Source: Vulcanimicrobium winogradskyi
Lineage (GTDB): Bacteria > Vulcanimicrobiota > Vulcanimicrobiia > Vulcanimicrobiales > Vulcanimicrobiaceae
Direction: 5' to 3'
Assembly: GCA_003134965.1 (NCBI GenBank)
Contig: PLDA01000006.1
Coordinates: 1 to 64,000 of the forward strand
Length of the DNA: 64,000 bases
Shown: piece by piece, positions 52,831 through 61,729 of the stretch
How positions within the stretch are numbered: the stretch's first letter is position 1
Layout: every line of letters starts with the position of its first letter
Notes under the pieces: generated by a model
Databases searched by the model: none
Seen by the model: only the letters and a program-made list of their open reading frames with translations
What the model was told of the DNA's origin: nothing
Made by a program: the position numbers and the translations under genes

Positions 52831-54147
52831 ATGCGACTCACGACCGTTCGTGCTCTGTTATGCACGCTCGCGGCTCTCGCGTTGCTCGCGCCGCTTCCGG
52901 CTGCGGCGCTCGAGCTGGATTCCGTCTCCAAAGCCGCCGCGGGGTACACCGTCGGCGATCCGAAGCTGCAGTCGATGTACCGGGCCGCCTTGCTGCACAA
53001 CGGTCAGCAGATCACGCTGGCCTCCGACGGGACGACCTACGTCAAGACCGGCGACATCCCGGCCGAGTGGCTGCGCGACGCCAGCGTCCAGGTGCGGCCA
53101 TACCTCTTCTTTGCAAAGACCGATCCCCAGATCGCGAGCTTGCTGCGCGGCACGATCGCGCGCATGGGCAAGTACCTGCAGGCCGACCCGTACGCGAACG
53201 CGTTCACACTCGACTACCGGGTGTGGGAGCGCAAGTTCGAACTCGACTCGCTGGACTACCCCATCTCGCTCGCCTGGACGTACTGGAAGCAAACCGGCGA
53301 TGCGTCGATCTTCACCGGCGATCTGTCGCTCGGCTTCGACAGCGCGCTGGCGACGATGGAGAAGGAACAAGACCATCCCCGCAACTCGCAGTACACGCAC
53401 AAAGAGATGGCGCTCGGCGGGAAGGGCAAGCCGGTCGCGTACACAGGGATGATCTGGAGCGGGTTCCGCCCCTCCGACGATGCCTGCGGCTTCAATTTCC
53501 CGATCCCGTCCGAGATGATGACGGTCGTCGCGCTCGGCCAGCTGGAAGAGATCGAGCGCGACGTCTACCACAACGTGATCAAGGCGCAGCGCGCGAAGTC
53601 GCTGCGCAACGAAGTGCAGAACGGCATCCAGACGTACGGGGTGATCTTCACGCCGAACTACGGCTACATCTACGCCTACGAAGTCGACGGCCTGGGCAAC
53701 GCGAACCTGATGGACGACGCCAACGTTCCCTCGCTCCTCTCGGCGCCGTACATCGGATACACGAAAGTGAGCTCGTTCGTGTACCGGAACACGCGCAAGT
53801 TCTTGCTCTCCAAGGACAATCCGACGTATTACGTCGGCAAGTACGCGCGCGGCATCGGTTCGCCGCACACGAGCGACAACATGGTCTGGCCGATCGCGAT
53901 GCTGATGCAGGGCTTCACGGCGTCCAACGACGCCGAGCGGAAGGATGTGCTCGGCCAGCTGCTCGCCTCGGACCCCGGCGACCATCTGCTGCACGAGTCG
54001 TTCAACCCGGACGACCCGACGAAGTTCACGCGGAGTGACTTCGGCTGGCCGAACGCGCTCTTCAGCGAGTTCGTGATGACGTCGTTCGAAGGTGTGCCGC
54101 CGCTGCCGGTCGGAAGCACGACGGACCTCGACTTCCGCGGAGACTGA
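52831..54147 (+). CDS. secreted GH125 exo-alpha-1,6-mannosidase-like hydrolase
   Basis: A 438-residue glycoside hydrolase family 125 enzyme with a signal peptide (ALLCTLAALALLAPLPAAA). Family landmarks: TGDIPAEWLRDASVQVRPYL with an Asp in the active site, SGFRPSDDACGFNFPIPSEM, and HESFNPDDPTKFTRSDFGWPNALFSE with the catalytic Glu in HESF. GH125 enzymes remove non-reducing mannose with inversion. ATG 52831 is preferred for signal-peptide length; ATG 52816 is possible. No other glycan genes are adjacent. Confidence 0.9.
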   Translation: MRLTTVRALLCTLAALALLAPLPAAALELDSVSKAAAGYTVGDPKLQSMYRAALLHNGQQITLASDGTTYVKTGDIPAEWLRDASVQVRPYLFFAKTDPQIASLLRGTIARMGKYLQADPYANAFTLDYRVWERKFELDSLDYPISLAWTYWKQTGDASIFTGDLSLGFDSALATMEKEQDHPRNSQYTHKEMALGGKGKPVAYTGMIWSGFRPSDDACGFNFPIPSEMMTVVALGQLEEIERDVYHNVIKAQRAKSLRNEVQNGIQTYGVIFTPNYGYIYAYEVDGLGNANLMDDANVPSLLSAPYIGYTKVSSFVYRNTRKFLLSKDNPTYYVGKYARGIGSPHTSDNMVWPIAMLMQGFTASNDAERKDVLGQLLASDPGDHLLHESFNPDDPTKFTRSDFGWPNALFSEFVMTSFEGVPPLPVGSTTDLDFRGD

Positions 54148-54150
54148 GTC

Positions 54151-55440
54151 GTGAGCATCTTCCCGGCGCCTCCGGACCCTCGCCGCCCGGTCGACATCGC
54201 GGTGGGGATCCAGTGGGGCGACGAAGGGAAGGGGCGCATCGTCGACCTGCTCGCCCGCGACTACGCGATCGTCGCGCGGTTCGGCGGCGGCGACAACGCC
54301 GGCCACTCGATCGAGGTCGGCGAGACGAAGCTCGCGCTCCACATCGTCCCGTCGGGCGTGCTGGTCGAGCGGACGAAGCTGCTGATCGGCGCAGGCACGG
54401 TCGTTTCGCTGCGCGGTCTCGTCGACGAGCTCGACACGCTTGTGAAGCTCGGCGTCGACACCTCCCGTGTGGTCGTCTCGGCGCGCGCGCACATCGTCTT
54501 CCCGTACCATGCTGCGCTCGACCGGTTGCTGGAGAAGCAGCGCGGCGGCGCGGCGATCGGCACGACCGGCCGCGGGATCGGGCCGGCGTACGTCGACCGC
54601 GTCGGACGGCTCGGGATCACCTTCGGCGATCTCGCCAAACCCGAGGTGCTCGCGACCAAGATCCGACAGGCGCTGCTTGCGCGGGCGCCGCTGTTCGCCG
54701 GCGCCGAAGGCGTCCCGCGCGAAGAGGACATCGTCGGCGAGACGCTCACGCTCGCGGAGCGGATCGTCCCGCACGTCGTCGACGACGTCGCGCTGCTGCA
54801 CGACGCGATCGCGCGCGGCGAACGGATTCTGGCCGAGGGCGCGCAGGGCACGATGCTCGACGTCACCTACGGGACCTATCCGTTCGTGACCAGCTCGCAT
54901 ACCGTCGCCGGCGGCGCCTGCATCGGCCTGGGGATCGGACCCACCACCGTCGGCCGCGTGCTCGGCGTTGCGAAGGCGTACTGCACGCGCGTCGGGAGCG
55001 GACCGTTTCCCTCCGAGCTCTCGGACGAGCGCGGCGAACGGCTGCGGGCGCAAGGCCGCGAGTTCGGTGTGACCACAGGGCGTCCGCGGCGCTGCGGCTG
55101 GTATGACGCCGTCGCCGCGCGCTATGCGGCGCAGTTGAACGGCCTGGACGGCCTGGCGATCACCAAACTCGACGTCCTCTCCGGGTTCGGGCGCCTTGGG
55201 ATCGTGACCGGATACCGTCGTGCCGACGGCACGCCGTGCGGCGTCGAAGGCCTCGCCGACCCTGGCCTGCAGGTTGAGGTCGAGGAACATCCCGGCTGGG
55301 ACGTCGAGATCCGCGACGTCCGCCGCATCGCCGACCTCCCCGCAGCGGCGCGCGCGTTTCTCGACCGCCTCGCCCAGGTGACCGGCGTTCCGGTGCTCGC
55401 CGTGTCGGTCGGCCCGGAGCGTTCCGCGCTCGCCGTTTGA
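54151..55440 (+). CDS. purA: adenylosuccinate synthetase
   Basis: A 429-residue PurA: GIQWGDEGKGRIVDLLA near residue 15, FGGGDNAGHSI, AIGTTGRGIGPAYVDRVGR, EGAQGTMLDVTYGTYPFVTSS, and TGRPRRCGWYD. It joins IMP and aspartate with GTP on the way to AMP. GTG 54151 starts 3 bases after the GH125 stop. In place of the usual Arg-rich HR segments, all expected loops are present. The following 209 bases to fliF hold a repeat and a promoter. Confidence 0.96.
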   Translation: MSIFPAPPDPRRPVDIAVGIQWGDEGKGRIVDLLARDYAIVARFGGGDNAGHSIEVGETKLALHIVPSGVLVERTKLLIGAGTVVSLRGLVDELDTLVKLGVDTSRVVVSARAHIVFPYHAALDRLLEKQRGGAAIGTTGRGIGPAYVDRVGRLGITFGDLAKPEVLATKIRQALLARAPLFAGAEGVPREEDIVGETLTLAERIVPHVVDDVALLHDAIARGERILAEGAQGTMLDVTYGTYPFVTSSHTVAGGACIGLGIGPTTVGRVLGVAKAYCTRVGSGPFPSELSDERGERLRAQGREFGVTTGRPRRCGWYDAVAARYAAQLNGLDGLAITKLDVLSGFGRLGIVTGYRRADGTPCGVEGLADPGLQVEVEEHPGWDVEIRDVRRIADLPAAARAFLDRLAQVTGVPVLAVSVGPERSALAV

Positions 55441-55460
55441 GCGTGATCGGGACCGCAAAG

Positions 55461-55483
55461 TCATCCTGAGCCTGTCGAAGGGG
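55461..55483. repeat. dispersed palindromic repeat after purA
   Basis: TCATCCTGAGCCTGTCGAAGG, same family as the copy at 13851. A partial echo (GTGTCGAAGG) follows at once. Confidence 0.7.
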
Positions 55484-55515
55484 TGTCGAAGGCTTGCCTG
55501 GTTGACGCGCGGTCA

Positions 55516-55543
55516 TAAAAAACGAGCGATGCTCGGCCGATAG
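55516..55543 (+). promoter_or_regulatory. sigma-28-type promoter before the flagellar operon
   Basis: TAAAAAAC (55516-55523) and GCCGATAG (55536-55543) closely fit the FliA/SigD consensus TAAA-N15/16-GCCGATA. The predicted start is near 55550, about 100 bases before fliF. Confidence 0.7.
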
Positions 55544-55649
55544 TATCCACAGCACCGGGCATGGATGGCTTGGTGGGCACAGGCCATGGTCGGCTTATCC
55601 ACGGAGCGATCTCTTCGTTCCCCGAAGGTGGCAATTGGAGCGTCTGACC

Positions 55650-57308
55650 ATGTCTGTCGCGGCGTACCCGGTCCGAGTCCGGGACTGGTGGAGCGCGCAG
55701 ACCGGAACGAATCGCATCGTGTACGGCGCGATCGGTTTGACGTTGGTCCTGGCGCTGGTCTTCTTCGCCGCTTTCCGCTTCCGCGGACCCGACTACGCGG
55801 TGCTGTTCTCCAACTTGCAGCCCGACGAAGCCAACGCGGTCATCCAGAAGCTCGACGCCGAGAAGATCCCGCACCGGCTCACCGACGGCGGCGCGACGAT
55901 CCTCATCCCGCACGAGAGCGTCTACGAGCAGCGCGTCCAGCTCGCCGGCCAAGGGATCGTCAAAGCGGGCGGTGGGACCGGCTACGAGCTGTTCGACCGC
56001 ACCAGCCTCGGGATGACCGACTTCCAGGAGAAGATCGCGAAGACGCGCGCCAACGAGGGCGAGCTGCAGCGGACGATCTCCGGGCTCACCCCGGTCCAGT
56101 CGGCGCGCGTCCACATCGCCTCGCCGCAGGCGTCGCTCTACTCGAGCACCCAGCAGCCGACGACCGCCTCCGTCGCGATCCAGACGAAGTCCGGGATGCA
56201 GCTCTCCGCGCAAGAGGTTCGCGGGATCACGCAGCTCGTCGCCGGCGCCGTCGAGGGGCTCAAGCCCGAGAACGTGACGATGGTCGACCAGAACGGCACC
56301 GTGCTGCGCCCGTCGGCGCGCGAGGACGCCGGCGCCCTCGGCGATGCGTCGAGCGCGCTGAAGCTCACCCAAGATCAGATGCTCGCCAAAGAGAAGTTCG
56401 AGTCCGACCTGCAGCAGTCGCTCCAGGGTCTGCTCGACACGACGATCGGCTCGCACCGTTCGGCCGTGCGCGTCGCGAGTCTGATGGATTTTGACGCCAC
56501 CTCGACCGAGACGAAGAGCTACGCGCCGCAAGGGGCGGTCCTCTCGGAGAAGACGAAGCGCGAGTCGCTGACCGGCAACGGGGCGGTACCGCGCGGTGCC
56601 ATCGGCGTCCCAGGGACGACGACGAACGTCATTCCGACGTATCAGGGAACCCAGAATCAGCAGGGCAATACCCGCTACACCGGCAGCGAGGCGACCCGCA
56701 ACTACCAGGTCGGCGAGCAGATCTCGAAGCACATCAACGCGCCGGGCAAGGTGACGCGCCTCTCCGTCGCCGTGCTGGTGAACGTGCCGGCCGCGGCATC
56801 CGTGGCGGCGCCCGGCTCCGCGGCACCCGCGTACGTCGTCGCCGCCGCCGACGTGCAGAAGATTCGCAACGCGATCTCGGCTGCCGCCGGGATCGATCCC
56901 GCGCGCGGCGATCAGATCTCGGTCGAAGCGATCCCGTTCGCGCCTGAAGCGCTCGCGCTCGGCGGCCGCGGCGCGGCGACGACGACGACCGTGTTCGGGC
57001 TCCCGACGGTGCCGTTCGTCGCGCTGATCGTGATCCTGGCCGTTGTCGGCGCGGGCTTCGGACTCGGAATGATCCGCCGCCGGACGTTCAGGCCCAGCTC
57101 GGAGCTGCCGACCTTCGACTCGACGCTCGCCGAAGAGCTGCCCTCGTTCGAAGAGCATCCGATGCTCGACGGGACCCCGGCGATCGCCGCGCCGATTCGC
57201 TCCGCCGCCGATCTCACCCGCGAACAGATGATCGAGTACGTCACCGCCGTCGCTCAAGAAAACCCAGACAACATCGCCAAGCTCGTGAAACTTTGGTTGG
57301 CTGAATAG
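55650..57308 (+). CDS. fliF: flagellar MS-ring protein
   Basis: A 552-residue FliF: TM1 near residues 30-48, the YVLFSNL-like YAVLFSNLQPDEANAVIQKL, ring-building motifs (LQRTISGLTPVQSARVHIASP, VEGLKPENVTMVDQNG), a variable periplasmic loop, TM2 near residue 455, and a C-terminal FliG-binding tail (NPDNIAKLVKLWLAE). It is the base on which motor and export apparatus assemble. ATG 55650 has GGAG upstream; TTG 55635 is an alternative. First gene of a tightly packed operon. Confidence 0.95.
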   Translation: MSVAAYPVRVRDWWSAQTGTNRIVYGAIGLTLVLALVFFAAFRFRGPDYAVLFSNLQPDEANAVIQKLDAEKIPHRLTDGGATILIPHESVYEQRVQLAGQGIVKAGGGTGYELFDRTSLGMTDFQEKIAKTRANEGELQRTISGLTPVQSARVHIASPQASLYSSTQQPTTASVAIQTKSGMQLSAQEVRGITQLVAGAVEGLKPENVTMVDQNGTVLRPSAREDAGALGDASSALKLTQDQMLAKEKFESDLQQSLQGLLDTTIGSHRSAVRVASLMDFDATSTETKSYAPQGAVLSEKTKRESLTGNGAVPRGAIGVPGTTTNVIPTYQGTQNQQGNTRYTGSEATRNYQVGEQISKHINAPGKVTRLSVAVLVNVPAAASVAAPGSAAPAYVVAAADVQKIRNAISAAAGIDPARGDQISVEAIPFAPEALALGGRGAATTTTVFGLPTVPFVALIVILAVVGAGFGLGMIRRRTFRPSSELPTFDSTLAEELPSFEEHPMLDGTPAIAAPIRSAADLTREQMIEYVTAVAQENPDNIAKLVKLWLAE

Positions 57309-57309
57309 C

Positions 57310-58392
57310 ATGATCCACGATAAGCCGATTCTGACGCTTGGCGACGATCCGATGGGGTCGTCGTACATGGACAGCTACGCGCCGCCCGCGGTCCCCGACA
57401 TGACCGGGCCGGAGAAGGCCGCGATCCTGATGATCACGATCGGGCTCGAGCTGGCCGCGTCGATCTTCAAGTTTCTGCGGCAGGACGAAGTCGAGCGGGT
57501 CGTGCTCGAGATCGCGAAGATCTCGACGGTTCCGATCGAGAAGCGCGATGCGGTCGTTCAGGAAGCCTACCAGCGCGCGATCGCGCTCAGGTACATCAAC
57601 GAAGGCGGGATCGAGTACGCCAAGGAGATCCTGGAGCGCTCGTTCGGCGCCGGCCAAGCCGACGACATGACGAACCGGCTCTTCGCGGCGCTCAAGCACG
57701 GCAACCCGCTCGAGCTGGTGAAGAAGACCGATCCCGCGCAACTGCTCGAGTTCATCAAGGAAGAGCATCCGCAGACGATCGCGCTGATCCTCGTCTACAT
57801 GTCGCCCGATCAAGCCGGCGGCGTGCTCTCGCAGCTCGAACCCGAACTGCAGGGCGAGGTCGCGATGCGGATCGCGATCCTGCAGAAGACCGCGCCGGAG
57901 ATCCTGGAACAGCTCGACGAGCTGCTCGGACGCCGGCTCATGGTCAGCGGCTCCGACTTCACCAAGGGCGGCGGCGTCGGAACGCTTGCGACGGTCATGG
58001 GCTTCGTCGACCGCGAGACCGAGAAGAACATCCTCGACGGCCTCACCAAACGCGACCCCGCGGTCGCGGAGGAAGTCAAGAAGCTGCTGTTCGTCTTCGA
58101 GGACATCATCAACCTCGACGACCGCGCGATCCAGCGCGTGCTCAAGGAGGTCGACGGGAAAGACCTCGCGCTCGCGCTCAAGACCGCGAACGACGAGCTG
58201 CTCCTGCGGATCTTCAAGAACATGTCGACGCGGGCGGCGACGACGCTCCGCGAGGACATCGAGGTCCTCGGGCCGGTTCGCGTGCGCGAGGTCGGCAAGG
58301 CGCAGCAGAACATCGTCGACGTCATCCGCACCCTCGAAGAGAACGGCCAAATCGTCATCGCGCGCGGCGGCAAGGAAGACCGCATCGTCTAG
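57310..58392 (+). CDS. fliG: flagellar motor switch protein FliG
   Basis: A 360-residue FliG with N, middle and C domains: TGPEKAAILMITIGLELAA, EHPQTIALILVYMSPDQA (EHPQT motif near residue 150), and the torque helix region VFEDIINLDDRAIQRVLKEVD with charged residues. It joins the MS ring to the switch and contacts the stator. ATG 57310 lies one base after fliF. The first 25 residues are an unusual extension. Confidence 0.95.
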   Translation: MIHDKPILTLGDDPMGSSYMDSYAPPAVPDMTGPEKAAILMITIGLELAASIFKFLRQDEVERVVLEIAKISTVPIEKRDAVVQEAYQRAIALRYINEGGIEYAKEILERSFGAGQADDMTNRLFAALKHGNPLELVKKTDPAQLLEFIKEEHPQTIALILVYMSPDQAGGVLSQLEPELQGEVAMRIAILQKTAPEILEQLDELLGRRLMVSGSDFTKGGGVGTLATVMGFVDRETEKNILDGLTKRDPAVAEEVKKLLFVFEDIINLDDRAIQRVLKEVDGKDLALALKTANDELLLRIFKNMSTRAATTLREDIEVLGPVRVREVGKAQQNIVDVIRTLEENGQIVIARGGKEDRIV

Positions 58393-59271
58393 ATGGGCCG
58401 TGTAGTAAAAGGTGTCCGGCTTCGGGTCGAACGCTATCAGCTCGTGGCTCCGGAGATCGCAGCGCCGGACGCCGAGCCGCCGTCCGGGGACTTCGAGTCC
58501 CCGGACGTTTTCGGCTTCGGCGACGAGGCGCTGCTGCTCGACGGACCGCTCGGAGGCGTCTCCGCCGTGCCGGCGGTCGACGTCGAGGCGATCCGCGCGC
58601 AGGCCGAGGCGCTGGTCGAGGACGCTGCGCGCAACGCCGAGCAGCTGCTCGCCGACGCGCACTCGCGCGCCCGGGCGCTGGTCGAAGACGCCGCCGCGCG
58701 TGCCGACACGATCGCGCAGGAGGCGCGCAAGCGCGGTCACGATGAGGGATTTCAAGCCGGACGCGACGCCGCCGACCGCGAGATGAACGACATGCTCGTC
58801 ACGATGCGCGGCCTGCTCGAGATGGGGCGCGCCGAGCGGCACAAGCTGATGGAGGATGCGGAGCCCGAACTGGTGCGCCTAGCGCTCGGGATCGCGGAAC
58901 GCGTGCTGCACCAGCAGGTCGCGCTCGACCGCGGTGTGGTGATCGAGATGGCGAAGACGGCGATCGCGCGGCTGATCGAACGCGATACCGTGACGGTGCG
59001 GGTGAATCCCGCCGACCTCGAACGGATGCGCGAGCACCGTGACGAGCTGATCGCAATCGGCGACATTCGCAACCTGCGCGTCGTCGAGGACCAGCGCGTC
59101 GACCGCGGCGGGGTCGTCGTCGACACCGACGCCGGCACGATCGACGCACGGATCGCGACGCAGCTCGACGAGGCGCGCAAGATCCTCCACATCGAGGACG
59201 ACGTCATCGTCGAACCGGCCCCCGCCGAACTGCCCCTCACGGGCGACGTTCCGACCAGCAAGGCGTCGTGA
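58393..59271 (+). CDS. fliH: flagellar export ATPase regulator FliH
   Basis: A 292-residue protein: an unstructured N-terminus, a long Ala/Glu/Arg coiled coil (about residues 70-130), and a C-terminal FliH/V-ATPase E-like domain (LVRLALGIAERVLHQQV, VRVNPADLERMREH, VDTDAGTIDARIATQLDEA). It holds FliI inactive and delivers it to the export gate. ATG 58393 directly follows fliG. Ends in a GTGA overlap with fliI. Confidence 0.92.
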   Translation: MGRVVKGVRLRVERYQLVAPEIAAPDAEPPSGDFESPDVFGFGDEALLLDGPLGGVSAVPAVDVEAIRAQAEALVEDAARNAEQLLADAHSRARALVEDAAARADTIAQEARKRGHDEGFQAGRDAADREMNDMLVTMRGLLEMGRAERHKLMEDAEPELVRLALGIAERVLHQQVALDRGVVIEMAKTAIARLIERDTVTVRVNPADLERMREHRDELIAIGDIRNLRVVEDQRVDRGGVVVDTDAGTIDARIATQLDEARKILHIEDDVIVEPAPAELPLTGDVPTSKAS

Positions 59272-60578
59272 AGAGCTTCTCAGCGACGCGCTACGTCGAC
59301 GAGCTGAACGAGGCCGACCTGATCCGCACCAACGGGAAGGTCAGCCAGGTGATCGGCACCGTGATCGAGTCGAACGGCCCGCCGATGGCGATCGGCGAGA
59401 CCGCCTCGATCGCATACCGCCGCAACGCGCACCCGGTACTCGCCGAAGCGGTCGGCTTTCGCGATGCGAAGGTGCTCTTGATGCCGCTCGGCGAGCTGGG
59501 CGGGATCGCCGCCGGCTCCGGTGTCGTCGCGCTCGGCAAGCCGCTGCAGATCGGCCTCTCCGACGGACTGCTCGGCCGCGTGCTCGACGGGCTGGGCCGC
59601 CCGCTCGACGGGCTCGGCCCCATCCGCGAGGCCCGGCGCGCGGAGGTTGGCGGAACCCCGCCGAGCGCGCTGCACCGCCGCCGCGTCACCGAGCCGCTCG
59701 GCGTCGGCGTGCGCGCGATCGACGGGCTGCTGACCGTCGGAAAGGGTCAGCGCGTCGGGATCTTCGCGGGCTCGGGCGTCGGCAAGTCGACGGTGCTGGG
59801 GATGATCGCGCGCAACACCGCCGCCGACGTCAACGTGATCGCGCTGGTCGGCGAGCGCGGCAAAGAAGTGCGCGACTTCCTCGAGCGCGATCTCGGCGAA
59901 GCGGGGCTGAAGCGCTCCGTCGTCGTCGTCGCGACCTCTGACCAGCCCGCGCTGGTGCGCATCAAGGCGGCGTTCGTCGCGACGCGCATCGCCGAGTTCT
60001 TCCGCGACAAGGGCCTCGACGTGCTGCTCATGATGGACAGCATCACGCGGTTCGCGATGGCGCAGCGCGAGGTCGGCCTCGCGATCGGCGAGCCGACCAC
60101 GACGCGCGGCTACACGCCCTCGGTCTTCGCGCTGCTGCCGAAGCTGCTCGAGCGCACGGGGACGTCGGAGCACGGCACGATTACCGCCCTCTACACGGTC
60201 CTGGTCGACGGCGACGACATGAACGAGCCGGTCGCCGACGCGGTGCGCTCGATCCTCGACGGGCACATCGTCCTCGCGCGCAAGCTCGCGGCGGCGAACC
60301 ACTATCCCGCGATCGACGTCCTCGGGTCGGTCAGCCGCGTCATGCCCGACGTCGTGCCGCCCTCGCAGCTCAGCTCGGCGTCGGCGGTGCGCGACATTCT
60401 CGCGACCTACCGCGAGGCCGAAGACCTCGTCAACATCGGCGCCTACGTTGCGGGTTCGAACCCGCGCGTCGACCATGCGCTCGCGCGCATCGACCAGGTA
60501 CGCCTCTTCCAGCGCCAGGGCATCTACGAGCGCTCCACCTTCGCCGACGCCCAGCGCGCGGTCATGGGTCTCGCGTGA
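59268..60578 (+). CDS. fliI: flagellum-specific export ATPase
   Basis: A 436-residue F1-beta-like ATPase: IFAGSGVGKSTVLGM (Walker A near residue 165), ALVGERGKEVRDFLE, VLLMMDSITRFAMAQREVGLAIGEP (Walker B) and GSVSRVMPDV. It drives unfolding and release of export substrates with FliH and FliJ. GTG 59268 overlaps fliH; the stop overlaps fliJ. Confidence 0.96.
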   Translation: MKSFSATRYVDELNEADLIRTNGKVSQVIGTVIESNGPPMAIGETASIAYRRNAHPVLAEAVGFRDAKVLLMPLGELGGIAAGSGVVALGKPLQIGLSDGLLGRVLDGLGRPLDGLGPIREARRAEVGGTPPSALHRRRVTEPLGVGVRAIDGLLTVGKGQRVGIFAGSGVGKSTVLGMIARNTAADVNVIALVGERGKEVRDFLERDLGEAGLKRSVVVVATSDQPALVRIKAAFVATRIAEFFRDKGLDVLLMMDSITRFAMAQREVGLAIGEPTTTRGYTPSVFALLPKLLERTGTSEHGTITALYTVLVDGDDMNEPVADAVRSILDGHIVLARKLAAANHYPAIDVLGSVSRVMPDVVPPSQLSSASAVRDILATYREAEDLVNIGAYVAGSNPRVDHALARIDQVRLFQRQGIYERSTFADAQRAVMGLA

Positions 60579-61033
60579 AATTCAGATTTCGGCTGGATCC
60601 GGTGCTGATGCACCGCGAGCGTGTCGAGCACGAGCGGGCGGCGGAGCATGGGCGCGCGCTTGCCGATCAACTCACGGCGGAACAGCTGCGCGATCGTCTG
60701 CTCTCGAATCGGGACGAGCTGCGGGAGCGGCTGGTGCGCGAGCACGCGGCGTTCGACGCCGAAACGCTGCGCGCGACCTACACGCACCTCGATTACCTCG
60801 ATCGCGCGATCGTCGCCGCGGGGCAGCGTGTCGATGCGTGCGCGGCGGCGACGGAGCGGGCCCGCGCGCGGCTGGTCGACGCCGCGAAGGACCGCAAGGT
60901 GCTCGACACGCTCAAAGAGCGCCGCCGGGAAGCGTTCGAACTCGAGAGTTCGCTGGCCGATCAGCGCGAGCTCGACGATCAGAACGCGCGCCTGTTCGAC
61001 CGCGCACATCCCTTCGAAGGACTTCCGTCGTGA
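60575..61033 (+). CDS. fliJ: flagellar export chaperone FliJ
   Basis: A 152-residue, almost wholly helical protein (coiled coil FRLDPVLMHRERVEHERAAE through LKERRREAFELESSLADQRE), the usual size for FliJ. It sits in the centre of the FliI ring and links to FlhA. Start GTG 60575 and stop both overlap neighbours. Confidence 0.88.
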   Translation: MKFRFRLDPVLMHRERVEHERAAEHGRALADQLTAEQLRDRLLSNRDELRERLVREHAAFDAETLRATYTHLDYLDRAIVAAGQRVDACAAATERARARLVDAAKDRKVLDTLKERRREAFELESSLADQRELDDQNARLFDRAHPFEGLPS

Positions 61034-61662
61034 TCGTGACTCGCCGCCGCAAACCGCAGTCTCACCCCGGCCGCTATCTGATTCCGCTCGCCGTGCTGGC
61101 GGTGCTGGGGTTCTTGCTGGGCTGGCCGCCCTCGCAGCGCGTCATCGCGAACGGTCCGCTCAAGCCGGTCTGGAACGCCGGTGCGAACGCCGGCGCGATC
61201 GTCGCGCGGCCGCTTTCATTCGCGGGCCAACAGCAGACGATCAGCGACCGCAACCGCCAGATCCGCGAGCTGAACGATCGCCTCGAACGGCAGCGGCAGG
61301 CCAAGGCCGACGCCGACACGCGAGCCCAGCAGCTCCAGCAGCAGGTCACGTCCCTCGCGAACCAGCCCCACGCGGCGCCGGTCGTGCTGCCACGGGCGGT
61401 CGCGACGCCGGGCTTCGGCAGCGTGCCGGCGTCCGCCGGGGCGCCGAGCGGCGAGGAGAAGCGGCTCGCGGCGACCTGGTCGGCGATGGAGCCCGAGAAG
61501 GCTGCCGCGGTCGTCCAGCGGCTGCCCGACGACGAGGTCGTCCGCGTGCTGGCCGCGATGGATCCCGACAGCGCCGGCGCGATCATGAACGCGCTGCCGG
61601 CGAGCGTCGCCGCCCGCATCAGCCGGGCCGTCGCTCAGGTCCAGCCCGCCTCCAGCCGATAG
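61030..61662 (+). CDS. MotE-like / MgtE-N-like flagellar operon protein
   Basis: A 210-residue protein: an N-terminal membrane segment (LIPLAVLAVLGFLLGW), a coiled coil (RNRQIRELNDRLERQRQAKADADT), and a C-terminal MgtE_N-like domain (MEPEKAAAVVQRLPDDEVVRVLAAMDPDSAGAIM). Such proteins act as periplasmic flagellar chaperones or motor components (MotE of some bacteria). GTG 61030 overlaps fliJ. The 67-base gap to fliK holds a strong ribosome binding site. Confidence 0.8.
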   Translation: MIVTRRRKPQSHPGRYLIPLAVLAVLGFLLGWPPSQRVIANGPLKPVWNAGANAGAIVARPLSFAGQQQTISDRNRQIRELNDRLERQRQAKADADTRAQQLQQQVTSLANQPHAAPVVLPRAVATPGFGSVPASAGAPSGEEKRLAATWSAMEPEKAAAVVQRLPDDEVVRVLAAMDPDSAGAIMNALPASVAARISRAVAQVQPASSR

Positions 61663-61729
61663 ACCGATCAAGGCTCGCCGAACGCGAGTCCGGCGGCGTC
61701 TTTGCCGACCCCGCCGAAGAAATTCGAAA

